Source of the DNA: Bifidobacterium rousetti
GTDB taxonomy: Bacteria; Actinomycetota; Actinomycetes; Actinomycetales; Bifidobacteriaceae
Direction of reading: 5' to 3'
Assembly (NCBI RefSeq): GCF_008698235.1
Contig: NZ_PEBH01000002.1
Span: forward strand, 248,001-312,000
Length of the DNA: 64,000 nucleotides
The position numbers and the translations under genes are program-made. The notes beneath the pieces were generated by a model. The model searched no databases. It was not told the origin of the DNA and worked only from the letters and a program-made list of their open reading frames with translations. This document shows, one piece after another, positions 45,555 through 56,421 of the stretch (positions are counted from its first letter, which is position 1; each line of letters begins with the position of its first letter).

Positions 45555-46325
45555 TCAGGCCTGCTGCTTGGTGCTGGCGTAGTAGGCGGCGCCGATGATG
45601 CCGGCCTCGTTGCGCAGCGTGGCGGGCACAATCGGGGTCTTCACCTTGATGTACGGGATGAACTTGTCCGACTTGCGGCTCACGCCGCCGCCGATCACGA
45701 ACAGATCCGGGTTGAAGTACTTCTCCATCAGACCGTAGTACTTGGTCAGGCGGCTGGCCCACTTCTTGTAGCTCAGGTCCTCCTGCTCCTTGATGGAGCT
45801 GGCCGCGTACTTCTCGGCGTCGAGGTGCTTGGTGTTGAGGATGATGTGGCCGAGCTCGGTGTTCGGGACCAGCACGCCGTCCATGATCAGGGCGGTGCCG
45901 ATGCCGGTGCCGAGGGTCGTGGCGATGACGAGGCCGTCCTTGCCCTTGGCGGCGCCGAACTGCTGCTCGGCGAGGCCGGCGGCGTCGGCGTCGTTCACGA
46001 CGGTGACCGGGCGACCGCACGCCTCAGAGAACACGGCGGTGACGTCCACGCCGACCCACGACTGGTCGAGGTTCGCCATGAAGTCGAGCGGCGTGCCCGG
46101 CTTGATCGGCGCCGGGAAGGCGATGCCGACCGGAGCGTCGTCCGGGACCTCGAAGTGGTCGAGCTGCTGCTTGACGATGCCGGCAACGGCTTCGGGGGTG
46201 GAGACCTCCGGGGTCAGGATCTTGAGCCTGGGCTCGGCGAACTCGCCCTTCTCCAGATTGACGGGGGCCGCCTTGATGCCGGAACCTCCGATGTCGACGC
46301 CGAAGGCCTGTGCGGTTTCAATCAT
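45555..46325 (-). CDS. ppgK: Polyphosphate glucokinase
   Basis: A 256-aa ROK-fold kinase that phosphorylates glucose using polyphosphate or ATP. The N-terminal phosphate loop is FGVDIGGSGIK, the catalytic Asp lies in VVNDADAAGLAE, and TTLGTGIGTALIMDG and GGGVSRKSDKF follow. The polyphosphate-binding Lys/Arg cluster is plausible near the C-terminus. The start at 46325 (MIETAQAF) follows AAGAGGTC; the same frame is open far upstream but that is a shadow. It feeds glucose-6-phosphate to the bifid shunt. Confidence 0.94.
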   Translation of the reverse strand: MIETAQAFGVDIGGSGIKAAPVNLEKGEFAEPRLKILTPEVSTPEAVAGIVKQQLDHFEVPDDAPVGIAFPAPIKPGTPLDFMANLDQSWVGVDVTAVFSEACGRPVTVVNDADAAGLAEQQFGAAKGKDGLVIATTLGTGIGTALIMDGVLVPNTELGHIILNTKHLDAEKYAASSIKEQEDLSYKKWASRLTKYYGLMEKYFNPDLFVIGGGVSRKSDKFIPYIKVKTPIVPATLRNEAGIIGAAYYASTKQQA

Positions 46326-46496
46326 CGTTGACCTCTTTTCCCTTTCCTTATTGGGTGGACGTATACCGACCATGCCGTGATACGACCCACGGCATGCAGA
46401 CACTTGCATCCTATCGCCCGGACACGCACGACATGCTTGTCGTTTCATAATCTGTGCACACGTTTGCATGAACTGTTCGGTGCGATAATGGGACGT

Positions 46497-47282
46497 ATGG
46501 CTGAACACACTCAATTGATCGACGCGGTGGACATCCGCACCGCGATCCGCTCCTACGACCCCGACCCCATCGACGACGATGTGGCGCGCCAGCTCGCGAT
46601 GACGCTCGACCCGATCAACCTGATCTCCGGACTCGACATCCAGCTCGTACGCGACCAGCCCAAGGTGTTCGAGGAGGCGAACGCCTCCGGGCACCTGACG
46701 AACGCGGCGAACTATCTGGCGATCGTCGGCCCGAAGAACGACGACGAGGCCCGCGAGCGCGCCGGCTTCTACGCCGAACGCGTGGTGCTGACCGCGACCC
46801 TGCGAGGACTGGGCACCCTGTGGGTCGCCGGATCGTGGGATCGGGCCGAGGCGACGAGGCACTGCCGCATCACGCGCGATCAGGAGCTGTATCTGGGCGT
46901 CGTGATCGGCCACCCGGAGCATCACCTCGAACGTTTGCAGCGCGGCTACGCGGAACTCACGGAGTTCCAGCGCACGCACCGGCCGACCAAGACGTATGAG
47001 CAGTTCACGGCCGGCATGTCCGACGAGGAGCGCACCGGAGCGCCCGACTGGTTCAAGGCGGGCGTCGAGGCCGCGATGAAGGCGCCGAGCGCGATGAACC
47101 GCCAGCCGGTCGTCTTCTCGTACAACCCTGACGACAACACGGCCGTCGCGCGCCTCGACCCGGACGCCGGCGACGAGCACTGGGGCCTCAACGACCTCGG
47201 CATCGCCAAACTCCACTTCCAGATCGGCGCCGGCCAAGGCCAATGGGCCTGGGGCGACGGCGGGCTGTTTGTGCACAGGTGA
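46497..47282 (+). CDS. Nitroreductase-family flavoprotein
   Basis: A 261-aa member of the nitroreductase-like family (TM1586 type). It contains DIRTAIRSYDPDPIDDD near the N-terminus, the NAANYLAIVGPKN strand, RERAGFYAERVVLTATLRGLGTLW, and the end of the fold in APSAMNRQPVVFSYNPDD. It would bind FMN and reduce nitro groups, quinones or iodotyrosine-like substrates. A start at 46488 is an alternative. The C-terminal GQWAWGDGGLFV stretch is Gly-rich. It ends 46 bases before the TIR gene, with which it may be co-transcribed by read-through. Confidence 0.85.
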   Translation: MAEHTQLIDAVDIRTAIRSYDPDPIDDDVARQLAMTLDPINLISGLDIQLVRDQPKVFEEANASGHLTNAANYLAIVGPKNDDEARERAGFYAERVVLTATLRGLGTLWVAGSWDRAEATRHCRITRDQELYLGVVIGHPEHHLERLQRGYAELTEFQRTHRPTKTYEQFTAGMSDEERTGAPDWFKAGVEAAMKAPSAMNRQPVVFSYNPDDNTAVARLDPDAGDEHWGLNDLGIAKLHFQIGAGQGQWAWGDGGLFVHR

Positions 47283-47328
47283 AACGCCTGGAAAAGACCG
47301 ATACAGAAGATACAGAAGGGAAAACAAT

Positions 47329-49086
47329 ATGGAACATGACGGCACACCGCAACGAGAATTCAACATATTCATCAGCTATCACCATGAGGACAACCACTAC
47401 AAGGCGTTGACCAGCATCGCCAAGGAAGCCGTGAAAGCATGCAACGACGATATGGGCAACGTGCATTTCAACTGTTTCCTTGACGAGAACATCAATCCAG
47501 GCACCAGTTGGAGAACACGCATCAACGAGGCGTTGAGCCGCACCGACGTCCTCCTGCCGTTCATTACCGAGGATTACTGCCGCAGTGAGGAATGTCGTTA
47601 TGAATTCAACCTCTTCTTCTCGAAGAAACACGGCAACGAATTCTGCCTGCCTGTGTTCTGGCATGCCGAAAGCGTCATTGCCGAATCACTCGACTCCGAC
47701 GTTCAGGACGCCAAAGACGTCTGGCAAAAGGTACAGAGCATCAACGGCATCAGCGATATTGCGAACGCTGTGAAACAGCTGCCCCGTTACGCTTGGGATG
47801 ACGAGCTGTCGCGAAACCTACGGCAATTCATCGTCAGCAGCATCACCGGTCAATTGCATCGCATGGCCAAGATACTCAACAAGATGTCCAGCGCCGAAGC
47901 CAAGGACATGAGACTCAGCGCACAGGAGATCGCACAGGCGGAGCAGTTGTCCGAAGAATCGGCATCGGCTTCAGGCCAGAGCGTCTCCGAGCCCGCCACC
48001 GTTCCCTCGACTACACCGGCGCGGACCGCCACGCGCAACAGCGACAATGCCGTCACGTCACAGGAACCAAATGAGCCGAGCGAGTCGGACGAACTCACTG
48101 ATTCGGACGCCGAAGTCGAGCAGCCGCTTTCCCCGATCTTCCACATGCGTACCAAAAACACCGGCGTCGACGCAAAGGCACAGTTGATCGATGGCGTGTT
48201 CACCCTGCTGCAAGGATCCGTCATCCCCGCTCAGGCGAACATCAGCGACAACAACAAGGCCAAGTATTCCGCGAAGACAGTCAAGAAACTGTTCGAAAAG
48301 TATTGGGAAGACGGCACGTTGGTTCCCACCGACCCCGCCCCCAACGGCTCGAAGATGGCCATGCTGGTCGCGGACATCCAGTTCACGTCCCCCTCCGGTG
48401 CCTCCGCCTTCGCCCAAGGCCACGCCACAGCCGGAAACACCGTGTGGCAGACGGATGACGGCGTCGCTTACAAAGACTGGGTCAATCAGGCGGCCGCAGA
48501 AGCCGGTGAGACGTTGTCCGACGAGAACGATGAAGACGACGAGGACCAAAAGCAATCGTCGAATCACTCCGGAAAGACCCCGCGAGCCGGTTCCCGCAAG
48601 GCCAAAAGCAAGACTGACGTCAGCATCAAGGACACTACGACGTACGACACGATCGCGCAGGTCTGCAACACCGTGTTCGGCACGAATTACGTGTCCTCCC
48701 CGTACAAAAGCCATTTCCAGCCGGGCACGCTGCACAATCGCGTGGTGACCGGATACGAGCCGTACCGGGTCATGGCGTGGTTCCCGAGGATCACGGCGGA
48801 GGACGGCAAGCCCGTCATCGCGCCGAAGGACTGGAGCTACGAGCTGTCGCACGAAGGCGGCGACACGTACATCTACCGGACGAACAAGAATGGCACGACC
48901 GAACGGTCGAACAAGGACGAAGGCACGCGCAACGTGGTATTCGGCGGATTCCTCGACCCGGAAAACAGGAAGGTCTACTACCGCTTCCTTGGAGTCTTCC
49001 GCGACGACGGTGTCGCCGTGCACAACGGCAAGGCGTCGTACCGCAGCAAGCTGGTGGCCGATTCCTTCCCGATCATCAAGGACTAG
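47329..49086 (+). CDS. TIR-DUF4357 protein with C-terminal unknown domain
   Basis: A 585-aa multidomain protein. The TIR domain covers about residues 10-140: it starts EFNIFISYHHED, has DENINPGTSWRTRINEALSRT, and the putative catalytic Glu is E92 in CRYEFNLF. A Ser/Thr/Glu-rich linker (about 200-265) follows, then DUF4357 at about 280-385 (DAKAQLIDGVFTLLQGS, SPSGASAFAQG), an acidic/basic spacer (395-435), and a C-terminal domain (about 440-585) with SPYKSHFQPGTLHNRVVTG and YYRFLGVFRDDGVAV, which I do not recognise. Bacterial TIR domains often hydrolyse NAD during phage defence. The arrangement suggests a nucleic-acid-sensing effector. The ATG at 47329 is preferred over the upstream Met at 47269; GAAGGGA precedes it. 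Confidence 0.85.
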   Translation: MEHDGTPQREFNIFISYHHEDNHYKALTSIAKEAVKACNDDMGNVHFNCFLDENINPGTSWRTRINEALSRTDVLLPFITEDYCRSEECRYEFNLFFSKKHGNEFCLPVFWHAESVIAESLDSDVQDAKDVWQKVQSINGISDIANAVKQLPRYAWDDELSRNLRQFIVSSITGQLHRMAKILNKMSSAEAKDMRLSAQEIAQAEQLSEESASASGQSVSEPATVPSTTPARTATRNSDNAVTSQEPNEPSESDELTDSDAEVEQPLSPIFHMRTKNTGVDAKAQLIDGVFTLLQGSVIPAQANISDNNKAKYSAKTVKKLFEKYWEDGTLVPTDPAPNGSKMAMLVADIQFTSPSGASAFAQGHATAGNTVWQTDDGVAYKDWVNQAAAEAGETLSDENDEDDEDQKQSSNHSGKTPRAGSRKAKSKTDVSIKDTTTYDTIAQVCNTVFGTNYVSSPYKSHFQPGTLHNRVVTGYEPYRVMAWFPRITAEDGKPVIAPKDWSYELSHEGGDTYIYRTNKNGTTERSNKDEGTRNVVFGGFLDPENRKVYYRFLGVFRDDGVAVHNGKASYRSKLVADSFPIIKD

Positions 49087-49205
49087 ACGGCGTCCGACCA
49101 GCCCTCCGGCCACTACGCGATCCATCTCACACCGGCGCGAACCGCATCTCGCACAGCGAAACGCGGTTTGCGCCGGATCCATACCTCCGCGTATACAGGT
49201 TCCTG

Positions 49206-49355
49206 TCAGTTTCAGGGAAGGTGAAATTCCTTACTGGCGGTAACCCGCGCCCCGGGATTCATAACGGGAGCGTTCGGGAAGCCCGCGACCCGCCCTCATA
49301 CGGCGGCTGATCCGGTGAGATTCCGGAGCCAACGGTTACAGTCCGGATGGAAGAA
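49206..49355 (+). promoter_or_regulatory. FMN riboswitch (RFN element)
   Basis: The conserved RFN order is present: TTTCAGGG then GGTGAAATTCC, ACTGGCGGTAA, AAGCCCGCGA, GGCTGATCCGGTGAGATTCCGG, GCCAACGGTTACAGTCCGGATGG. It precedes the RibU-like gene by 15 bases and should repress it when FMN is high. The rest of 49087-49205 is a non-coding tail with ...ACCGCATCTCGCAC... and no gene. Confidence 0.95.
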
Positions 49356-49369
49356 ACGAGGAGCTCAGC

Positions 49370-49969
49370 ATGAGCGTATCTTCTGATAACCACGTCCAGT
49401 CCTCCGTCGACCACGCCACCGGCTCGCACGCCACGGGCGTCGCCGACTCCGGCCGTTGGTCCACGCGCCGCATCGCCGTCTACGCGCTGTTCGTCGCGCT
49501 CGCGATGGCCACCAGCTTCGTCGAATTCCCGATCATCCCGGGCATCGCGTGGCTCAAGTACGATCCGTCCGGCATCATCTGCCTGATCGCCGGCTTCGCG
49601 TTCGGCCCTGCCGCCGCCGCGATCGTCTCGGTGCTCGGCTTCCTGCCCCACCTGTTCATGGACCCGTGGGGCACGCTGATGGCCGTGCTCGTCGTGCTGG
49701 CGCTGTCCGTGCCGGCCGCGTTCATCTACCGCAGGAACCGCACCCGCAAGGGCGCGCTGATCGGCCTGATCGTCGGCGCCGTCGTCGCGCTGGTCGCGGC
49801 CATCCTCGGCAACCTCGTCGTCACCCCGATCTACGCGCACATGACCGTCGCGCAGGTCGCGGCGCTGATCGTGCCGGCCCTGCTGCCGTTCAACCTGCTC
49901 AAGTTCGCCATCCACGGCGTGGTCACGTTCCTGATCTACAAGCCGATCTCGAACCTGCTGGACCGCTGA
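49370..49969 (+). CDS. ribU: Riboflavin ECF transporter S component
   Basis: A 199-aa membrane S component. After a polar N-terminus (about 1-30) come about six helices, starting with RRIAVYALFVALAMATSFVE, and the RibU-type conserved segment SFVEFPIIPGIAWLKYDPSG that shapes the binding site, then CLIAGFAFGPAAAAIVSVLG. GAGGAGCTC precedes the ATG. Regulation by the FMN riboswitch immediately upstream confirms the substrate class. The energising ATPase-T fusion is the next gene (124 bases on), so the importer is complete here. Confidence 0.94.
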   Translation: MSVSSDNHVQSSVDHATGSHATGVADSGRWSTRRIAVYALFVALAMATSFVEFPIIPGIAWLKYDPSGIICLIAGFAFGPAAAAIVSVLGFLPHLFMDPWGTLMAVLVVLALSVPAAFIYRRNRTRKGALIGLIVGAVVALVAAILGNLVVTPIYAHMTVAQVAALIVPALLPFNLLKFAIHGVVTFLIYKPISNLLDR

Positions 49970-50000
49970 TCCGGCGGCTTGGTCTGACCGCATGACGTGA

Positions 50001-50042
50001 CGAATGGTGATGATCCCGTTTCGGCGGAGTCATCACCATTCG
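50001..50042 (+). terminator. Hairpin between ribU and the EcfAA'T gene
   Basis: CGAATGGTGATGA (50001 onward) pairs with TCATCACCATTCG around tcccgtttcggcggag. The stem is about 13 bp and perfect, but no T-tract follows, so read-through is possible. Confidence 0.7.
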
Positions 50043-50092
50043 TCGTTCTATGAGTTCCATGACTCTATGACTTTGCTTTGTGACTTCGCGAA

Positions 50093-52555
<2,463 letters not shown>

Positions 52556-52564
52556 CCGGGCGAT

Positions 52565-53449
52565 TCAGCTGCGGGGGTTGCCGAACCAGCCGGAGTAGAT
52601 GAGGGCGAAGTTGCGGTTGCCGTAGCTGGAGCAGGCGTTCCCCTCCCCCGATCCGCCCTTCAGCGCGGCTTCGTTCGGCTGGTACGGCGTGTAGATGTAC
52701 AGCAGCGCGGTGGCCTTATTGCGGATGTACACCTCGGAGGCGCCGCACGCGGTGTTCGGGTGATACTGGATCGTGTTGAGCTGACCCGCGTGATAGCCGT
52801 AACGGTCCTCGTGCTTCGTGTAGTACTGGTACCGGTTGGCGGCGCCGTAGACCTGACGGAAGAACCCCGCGTACTTCGGGTCGCAGCTCGCGTCGTCCGG
52901 ACAGCTCAATCCCATCGCCGACTTGAGCTGGAAGTCGCTCGGGTCCGTCGCCGTCACCAGATGCTGCTCCTTCTGCAGCACGGTGAGCAGCACCTTCTGA
53001 CTGATGCCGCAGGCGCGGGCGGACTTGTCGATGATCGCGGCCGCGGACTCCCCCTTCGCGCCCTGATACGCCGTGCAGTACTCGTCGGCGGGCATGGTTT
53101 CGGTGTCGAACGTCATCGAGGCGATCGATCCGCCCTGAGATTCGAGGAACGACTGCACTTCGGCACGGCTCATCGCGTCCTCGTTGAAGAACTGGCCGTC
53201 GGAGATGATGTCGCCGGGGTCGAAATCGTACTCCTGCGCGAGTCGCAGCTGCCTCGCCTCGACCCGGCGCACCTCCGCACGCCACTGGACGAACCGGACG
53301 AGGCCGAGCACCAGCGCGATCACGCAAATAACCGCGACGAGGCCGGCCGTGACCACGGCGACGCGCTTGAGCGGGCCGAGCTTCCTGAACTTGTTGACGA
53401 TCGACTTCCTAGCGATCGACTTCCCGGCACCCGGCTTCCTGGCGCTCAT
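52565..53449 (-). CDS. Exported cell-surface protein with lysozyme-like region
   Basis: A 294-aa protein. After a basic N-terminus (ARKPGAGKSIARKS) a single helix (AVVTAGLVAVICVIALVLGLV, about 34-54) anchors or exports it. The outer part contains FFNEDAMSRAEVQSFLESQGG, GAKGESAAAIIDKSARACGI and VLLTVLQKEQHLVT, a pattern of actinobacterial secreted proteins with a transglycosylase-like helical fold, where the Glu in QKEQ aligns with the catalytic position. It ends YIYTPYQPNEAALKG and GNRNFALIYSGWFG. Four or more Cys suggest disulfides. It overlaps the MFS gene by 4 bases. Peptidoglycan cleavage is plausible but not proven. Confidence 0.75.
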   Translation of the reverse strand: MSARKPGAGKSIARKSIVNKFRKLGPLKRVAVVTAGLVAVICVIALVLGLVRFVQWRAEVRRVEARQLRLAQEYDFDPGDIISDGQFFNEDAMSRAEVQSFLESQGGSIASMTFDTETMPADEYCTAYQGAKGESAAAIIDKSARACGISQKVLLTVLQKEQHLVTATDPSDFQLKSAMGLSCPDDASCDPKYAGFFRQVYGAANRYQYYTKHEDRYGYHAGQLNTIQYHPNTACGASEVYIRNKATALLYIYTPYQPNEAALKGGSGEGNACSSYGNRNFALIYSGWFGNPRS

Positions 53450-54651
53450 GCGCGGCTCATGCTTCGACGCAGCAGCGTGGTGATGACGATCGCGCCGACG
53501 GAGAAGACCGCGCCGACCGGGCCGAGCCAGGTCAATCCCAGATGGTCGTTGACGAGGCCGCCGACCGCCGAACCGATGGCGATGCCGATGTTGAAGCTCA
53601 TCGAGTTGAGCGAGGCGGCGAGGTTCATCGAACCGGGGTGGGCCTCGGCGGCCACATCCATGTACAGCACCTGCGAGGCGGAGTTGAACAGGTACATCAT
53701 CATGCCGAGCGCGACGAGCAGAAACGCGCCGTAGATCGGCAGGATCGAGGCGAGCGCGAGCGAGCACAGCAGAATCGCGTGCACGCAGAAGATCGGGCGG
53801 GTGCGAGCCAACGGTTCGACGCCGCGGCCGCGTTCCGCGATCTTGCCGCCATACAGATTGCTCCACAGGCATGCGACGCCGTACAACACGAGTCCCACGC
53901 TCACATAGCGCTCGGGCACGCCGATTTCGTCACGCATGATCGGGGTCAGATACGTGTAGAACACGTAGCTGGACCCGGCGCCGCACACGACGGTGAGCAC
54001 GCCGCCCCAGATGCGCTTGTCGAAGAAGAGACGGAACTGTCGCAGGAATCCGATGGTCACCGGATGCGAGTTACGCGGCAGGAACATGGCCATGAGCGCC
54101 ATGAGCACCGCGGTCAGGCCCGTGATGATGAAGAACGTGATGCGCCAGCCGAATGCGTTCGCCACCCATGTGCCGAACGGCACGCCCACGACCGATGCGA
54201 TGGAGAAGCCGGAGAACACCCACGCGATGAACTTCGTGCGGTATTGTTCGGTGGTCACATCGGGCGCGTAGGTCATCGCGATGGCGACGAGCGTGCCGGA
54301 GACGAGCGCGATCATGATACGGGCGACGACCAGTATCGGATAGTTCGGGGCGAGCGCGCACAGGAGGTTGCCGGCGAGGAACACGCCCATCAGGGTCAGG
54401 TAGGTCGCGAAACGCGGGAATCGGGCGGAAATCGCGGAGCCGAGCGGCGTGACCGGCGCGTATACGAACGCGAACAGGGCGACGAGGTTGCCGACGGTGA
54501 CCTCGGAGACCTTGAGCCCCTGCGCGATGTCCGGCAGGATGCCGACGACGACAAACTCGCTCATGCCGAGCATGAAGCTCGCGAGGATGAGGATCGTCAC
54601 CGGCAGGTTGAAGAATCGATCCTTCGTTGCAGGCATGAAACCACTCGTCAT
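53446..54651 (-). CDS. MFS transporter, DHA1-like
   Basis: A 401-aa major facilitator with 12 hydrophobic helices. Motif A-like NLVALFAFVYAPVTPLGSAISARFPR lies between TM2 and TM3, and VARIMIALVSGTLVAIAMTYAPDV is motif C-like. The family is the AraJ/purine-arabinose-efflux style of DHA1 drug/sugar exporter. The start at 54651 is used; Met at 54636 is an alternative. The start region is followed upstream by a non-coding stretch and a repeat. The substrate is unknown. Confidence 0.88.
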   Translation of the reverse strand: MTSGFMPATKDRFFNLPVTILILASFMLGMSEFVVVGILPDIAQGLKVSEVTVGNLVALFAFVYAPVTPLGSAISARFPRFATYLTLMGVFLAGNLLCALAPNYPILVVARIMIALVSGTLVAIAMTYAPDVTTEQYRTKFIAWVFSGFSIASVVGVPFGTWVANAFGWRITFFIITGLTAVLMALMAMFLPRNSHPVTIGFLRQFRLFFDKRIWGGVLTVVCGAGSSYVFYTYLTPIMRDEIGVPERYVSVGLVLYGVACLWSNLYGGKIAERGRGVEPLARTRPIFCVHAILLCSLALASILPIYGAFLLVALGMMMYLFNSASQVLYMDVAAEAHPGSMNLAASLNSMSFNIGIAIGSAVGGLVNDHLGLTWLGPVGAVFSVGAIVITTLLRRSMSRA

Positions 54652-54827
54652 CTTCCCCGTTCCCTCTCATCATTTCCGTTTCATGTGCATGCTATTGTTC
54701 CGGCCCTACAACGGAAGCGTGAGACACGCGGGACACCCGGGGGCGAAGAAGCACGGCATAAGGCAGGCAAACGAACGAGGACCGGTCGACTGGAGTCAGC
54801 CGGACAATCAATTCGACAGACAGCAAA
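54652..54827. other. Non-coding stretch between MFS gene and repeat
   Basis: About 175 bases. Apart from the probable MFS promoter I see no gene or structure. Confidence 0.4.
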
Positions 54828-54965
54828 AGGCCCCCTCTGACGGGACGTTGCCGTGAAGCAAACAGCAGAGCTGTTTGTAGGCAACGTGCGAGCCGACAGG
54901 CGAGCCAACCAGCCTCGCGCGCAGCGCGTCCTTAATTGCGGGACGGGCTGGCAGCCGCAGACTGA
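54828..54965 (+). repeat. ~125-bp hairpin repeat, copy 1
   Basis: The core is ACGTTGCC-gtgaag-CAAACAGC-aga-GCTGTTTG-ta-GGCAACGT, a long nearly perfect hairpin. It is followed by GCGAGCCGACAGGCGAGCC, a GCGCGC-AGCGCGTCC segment and TTAATTGCGGGAC. It ends at the 3' end of the second glutamine synthetase gene. A second copy lies at 60147-60290. Confidence 0.85.
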
Positions 54966-56303
54966 CTACAGCTTCGGCAGATACGTCTTCAGCTCGTACG
55001 CCGTGACCTGACGGTTGTACTCCTCCCACTCCTGACGCTTGTTGCGCAGGAAGTACTCGAAGGCGTGCTCGCCGAGGACGTCAGCCACGAAGTCGGACTT
55101 CTCCATGATCTTCAGCGCGGCGCCGAGCGAACGCGGCAACGGCTCGATGCCCATCGCCTGACGCTCCTGATCGGTGAGCTCCCACACGTCGTCGCTGGTC
55201 GGTTCGCCGAGCTGCATCTTCTTCTCGATGCCGTCGAGGCCGGCGGCCAGCAGCACGGAGTACGCGAGGTACGGGTTGGCGACCGGGTCGAGGCCGCGGA
55301 ACTCCATACGCGCCGAGTTGCCCTTGCCGGGCTTGTACTGCGGGATGCGCAGCAGCGCGGAACGGTTGTTGTGACCCCAGCAGATGTAGCTCGGAGCCTC
55401 GTTGCCGCCCCACAGGCGCTTGTACGAGTTGACGTACTGGTCGGTGACCGCGCAGATCTCCGCCGCGTGGTGCAGGATGCCGGCGGCGAACTGACGGGCC
55501 GTGATCGACATGTTGAACTCCTGACCGGCCTCGTAGAAGGCGTTGGCATCGCCCTCGAACAGGCTCAGGTGGGTGTGCATGCCGGAACCGGGCGCGTCGG
55601 CCAGGGGCTTGGGCATGAAGCTGGCGTGGATGCCGCGCTCCAGCGAGATCTCCTTGACGACGGTGCGGAACGTCATGATGTTGTCGGCCGTGGTCAGCGC
55701 GTCCGCGTACCTCAGGTCGATCTCGTTCTGACCGGGACCGGCCTCGTGGTGCGAGTACTCCACCGAGATGCCCATCTGCTCGAGCATGTTCACGGTGGCG
55801 CGGCGGAAGTCCATGCCGGGGCTGCGCGGGACGTGGTCGAAATAACCGCCCTCGTCGATCGGGGTCGGGGCCTTGGACCAGTCGTCCTGCTGCTCGAAGA
55901 GGTAGAACTCCATCTCCGGGTGCACGTAGAACGTGAAGCCCTTCTCCTTGGCCTTGGCCAGCGAGCGCTTGAGCACATGGCGGGGATCGCCGAGGCTGGG
56001 CTCGCCCTCCGGGGTGAGCACGTCGCAGAACATGCGGGCGGTGCCCTGCGGGCCGCCGCGCCACGGCAGGATCTGGAACGTGGACGGGTCCGGCTTGACG
56101 ATCATGTCGTCCTCGGAGACGCGGGTCATGCCCTCGATGGCCGAGCCGTCGAATCCGAGCCCCTCCTCGAACGCCGCCTCCAGTTCCGCCGGTGCGATGG
56201 CCACGGACTTCAGGGTTCCGAGCACGTCCGTGAACCATAGGCGAATGAAGCGCACGTCGCGTTCCTCGACCGTGCGCAGGGCGAACTCTTGCTGCTTATC
56301 CAT
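54966..56303 (-). CDS. Glutamine synthetase type I without adenylylation site
   Basis: A 445-aa GSI homologue, shorter than the enzyme at 27559. The FDGSAIEGM, HPEMEFYLFE, SGMHTHLSLFEGD and WGHNNRSALLRIP signatures are present. At the position of the adenylylation loop the sequence is SDDVWELTDQERQ, with no Tyr, so it should not be controlled by GlnE. The start at 56303 is preferred (GAGGATATGTGCCT upstream); a GTG at 56309 is an alternative. It resembles the second actinobacterial GlnA often found near the his genes. Its function may be glutamine synthesis or a related ligase. Confidence 0.9.
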   Translation of the reverse strand: MDKQQEFALRTVEERDVRFIRLWFTDVLGTLKSVAIAPAELEAAFEEGLGFDGSAIEGMTRVSEDDMIVKPDPSTFQILPWRGGPQGTARMFCDVLTPEGEPSLGDPRHVLKRSLAKAKEKGFTFYVHPEMEFYLFEQQDDWSKAPTPIDEGGYFDHVPRSPGMDFRRATVNMLEQMGISVEYSHHEAGPGQNEIDLRYADALTTADNIMTFRTVVKEISLERGIHASFMPKPLADAPGSGMHTHLSLFEGDANAFYEAGQEFNMSITARQFAAGILHHAAEICAVTDQYVNSYKRLWGGNEAPSYICWGHNNRSALLRIPQYKPGKGNSARMEFRGLDPVANPYLAYSVLLAAGLDGIEKKMQLGEPTSDDVWELTDQERQAMGIEPLPRSLGAALKIMEKSDFVADVLGEHAFEYFLRNKRQEWEEYNRQVTAYELKTYLPKL

Positions 56304-56421
56304 AGGCACATATCCTCACACCCGCGTGTTATCGCTTTGTTTCGACGGCCGATTATCGGACAGGGCCGGCCGGAAACCGGCCGGCCCCGGATATTCGGCC
56401 GGGTTCACGCCCTGGCCGGGT

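Noticed and set aside
45555-47372. 605-aa extended minus-strand ORF upstream of ppgK
   Set aside because: Only the last 256 codons are the kinase; the upstream part runs antisense to the nitroreductase gene and lacks an RBS.
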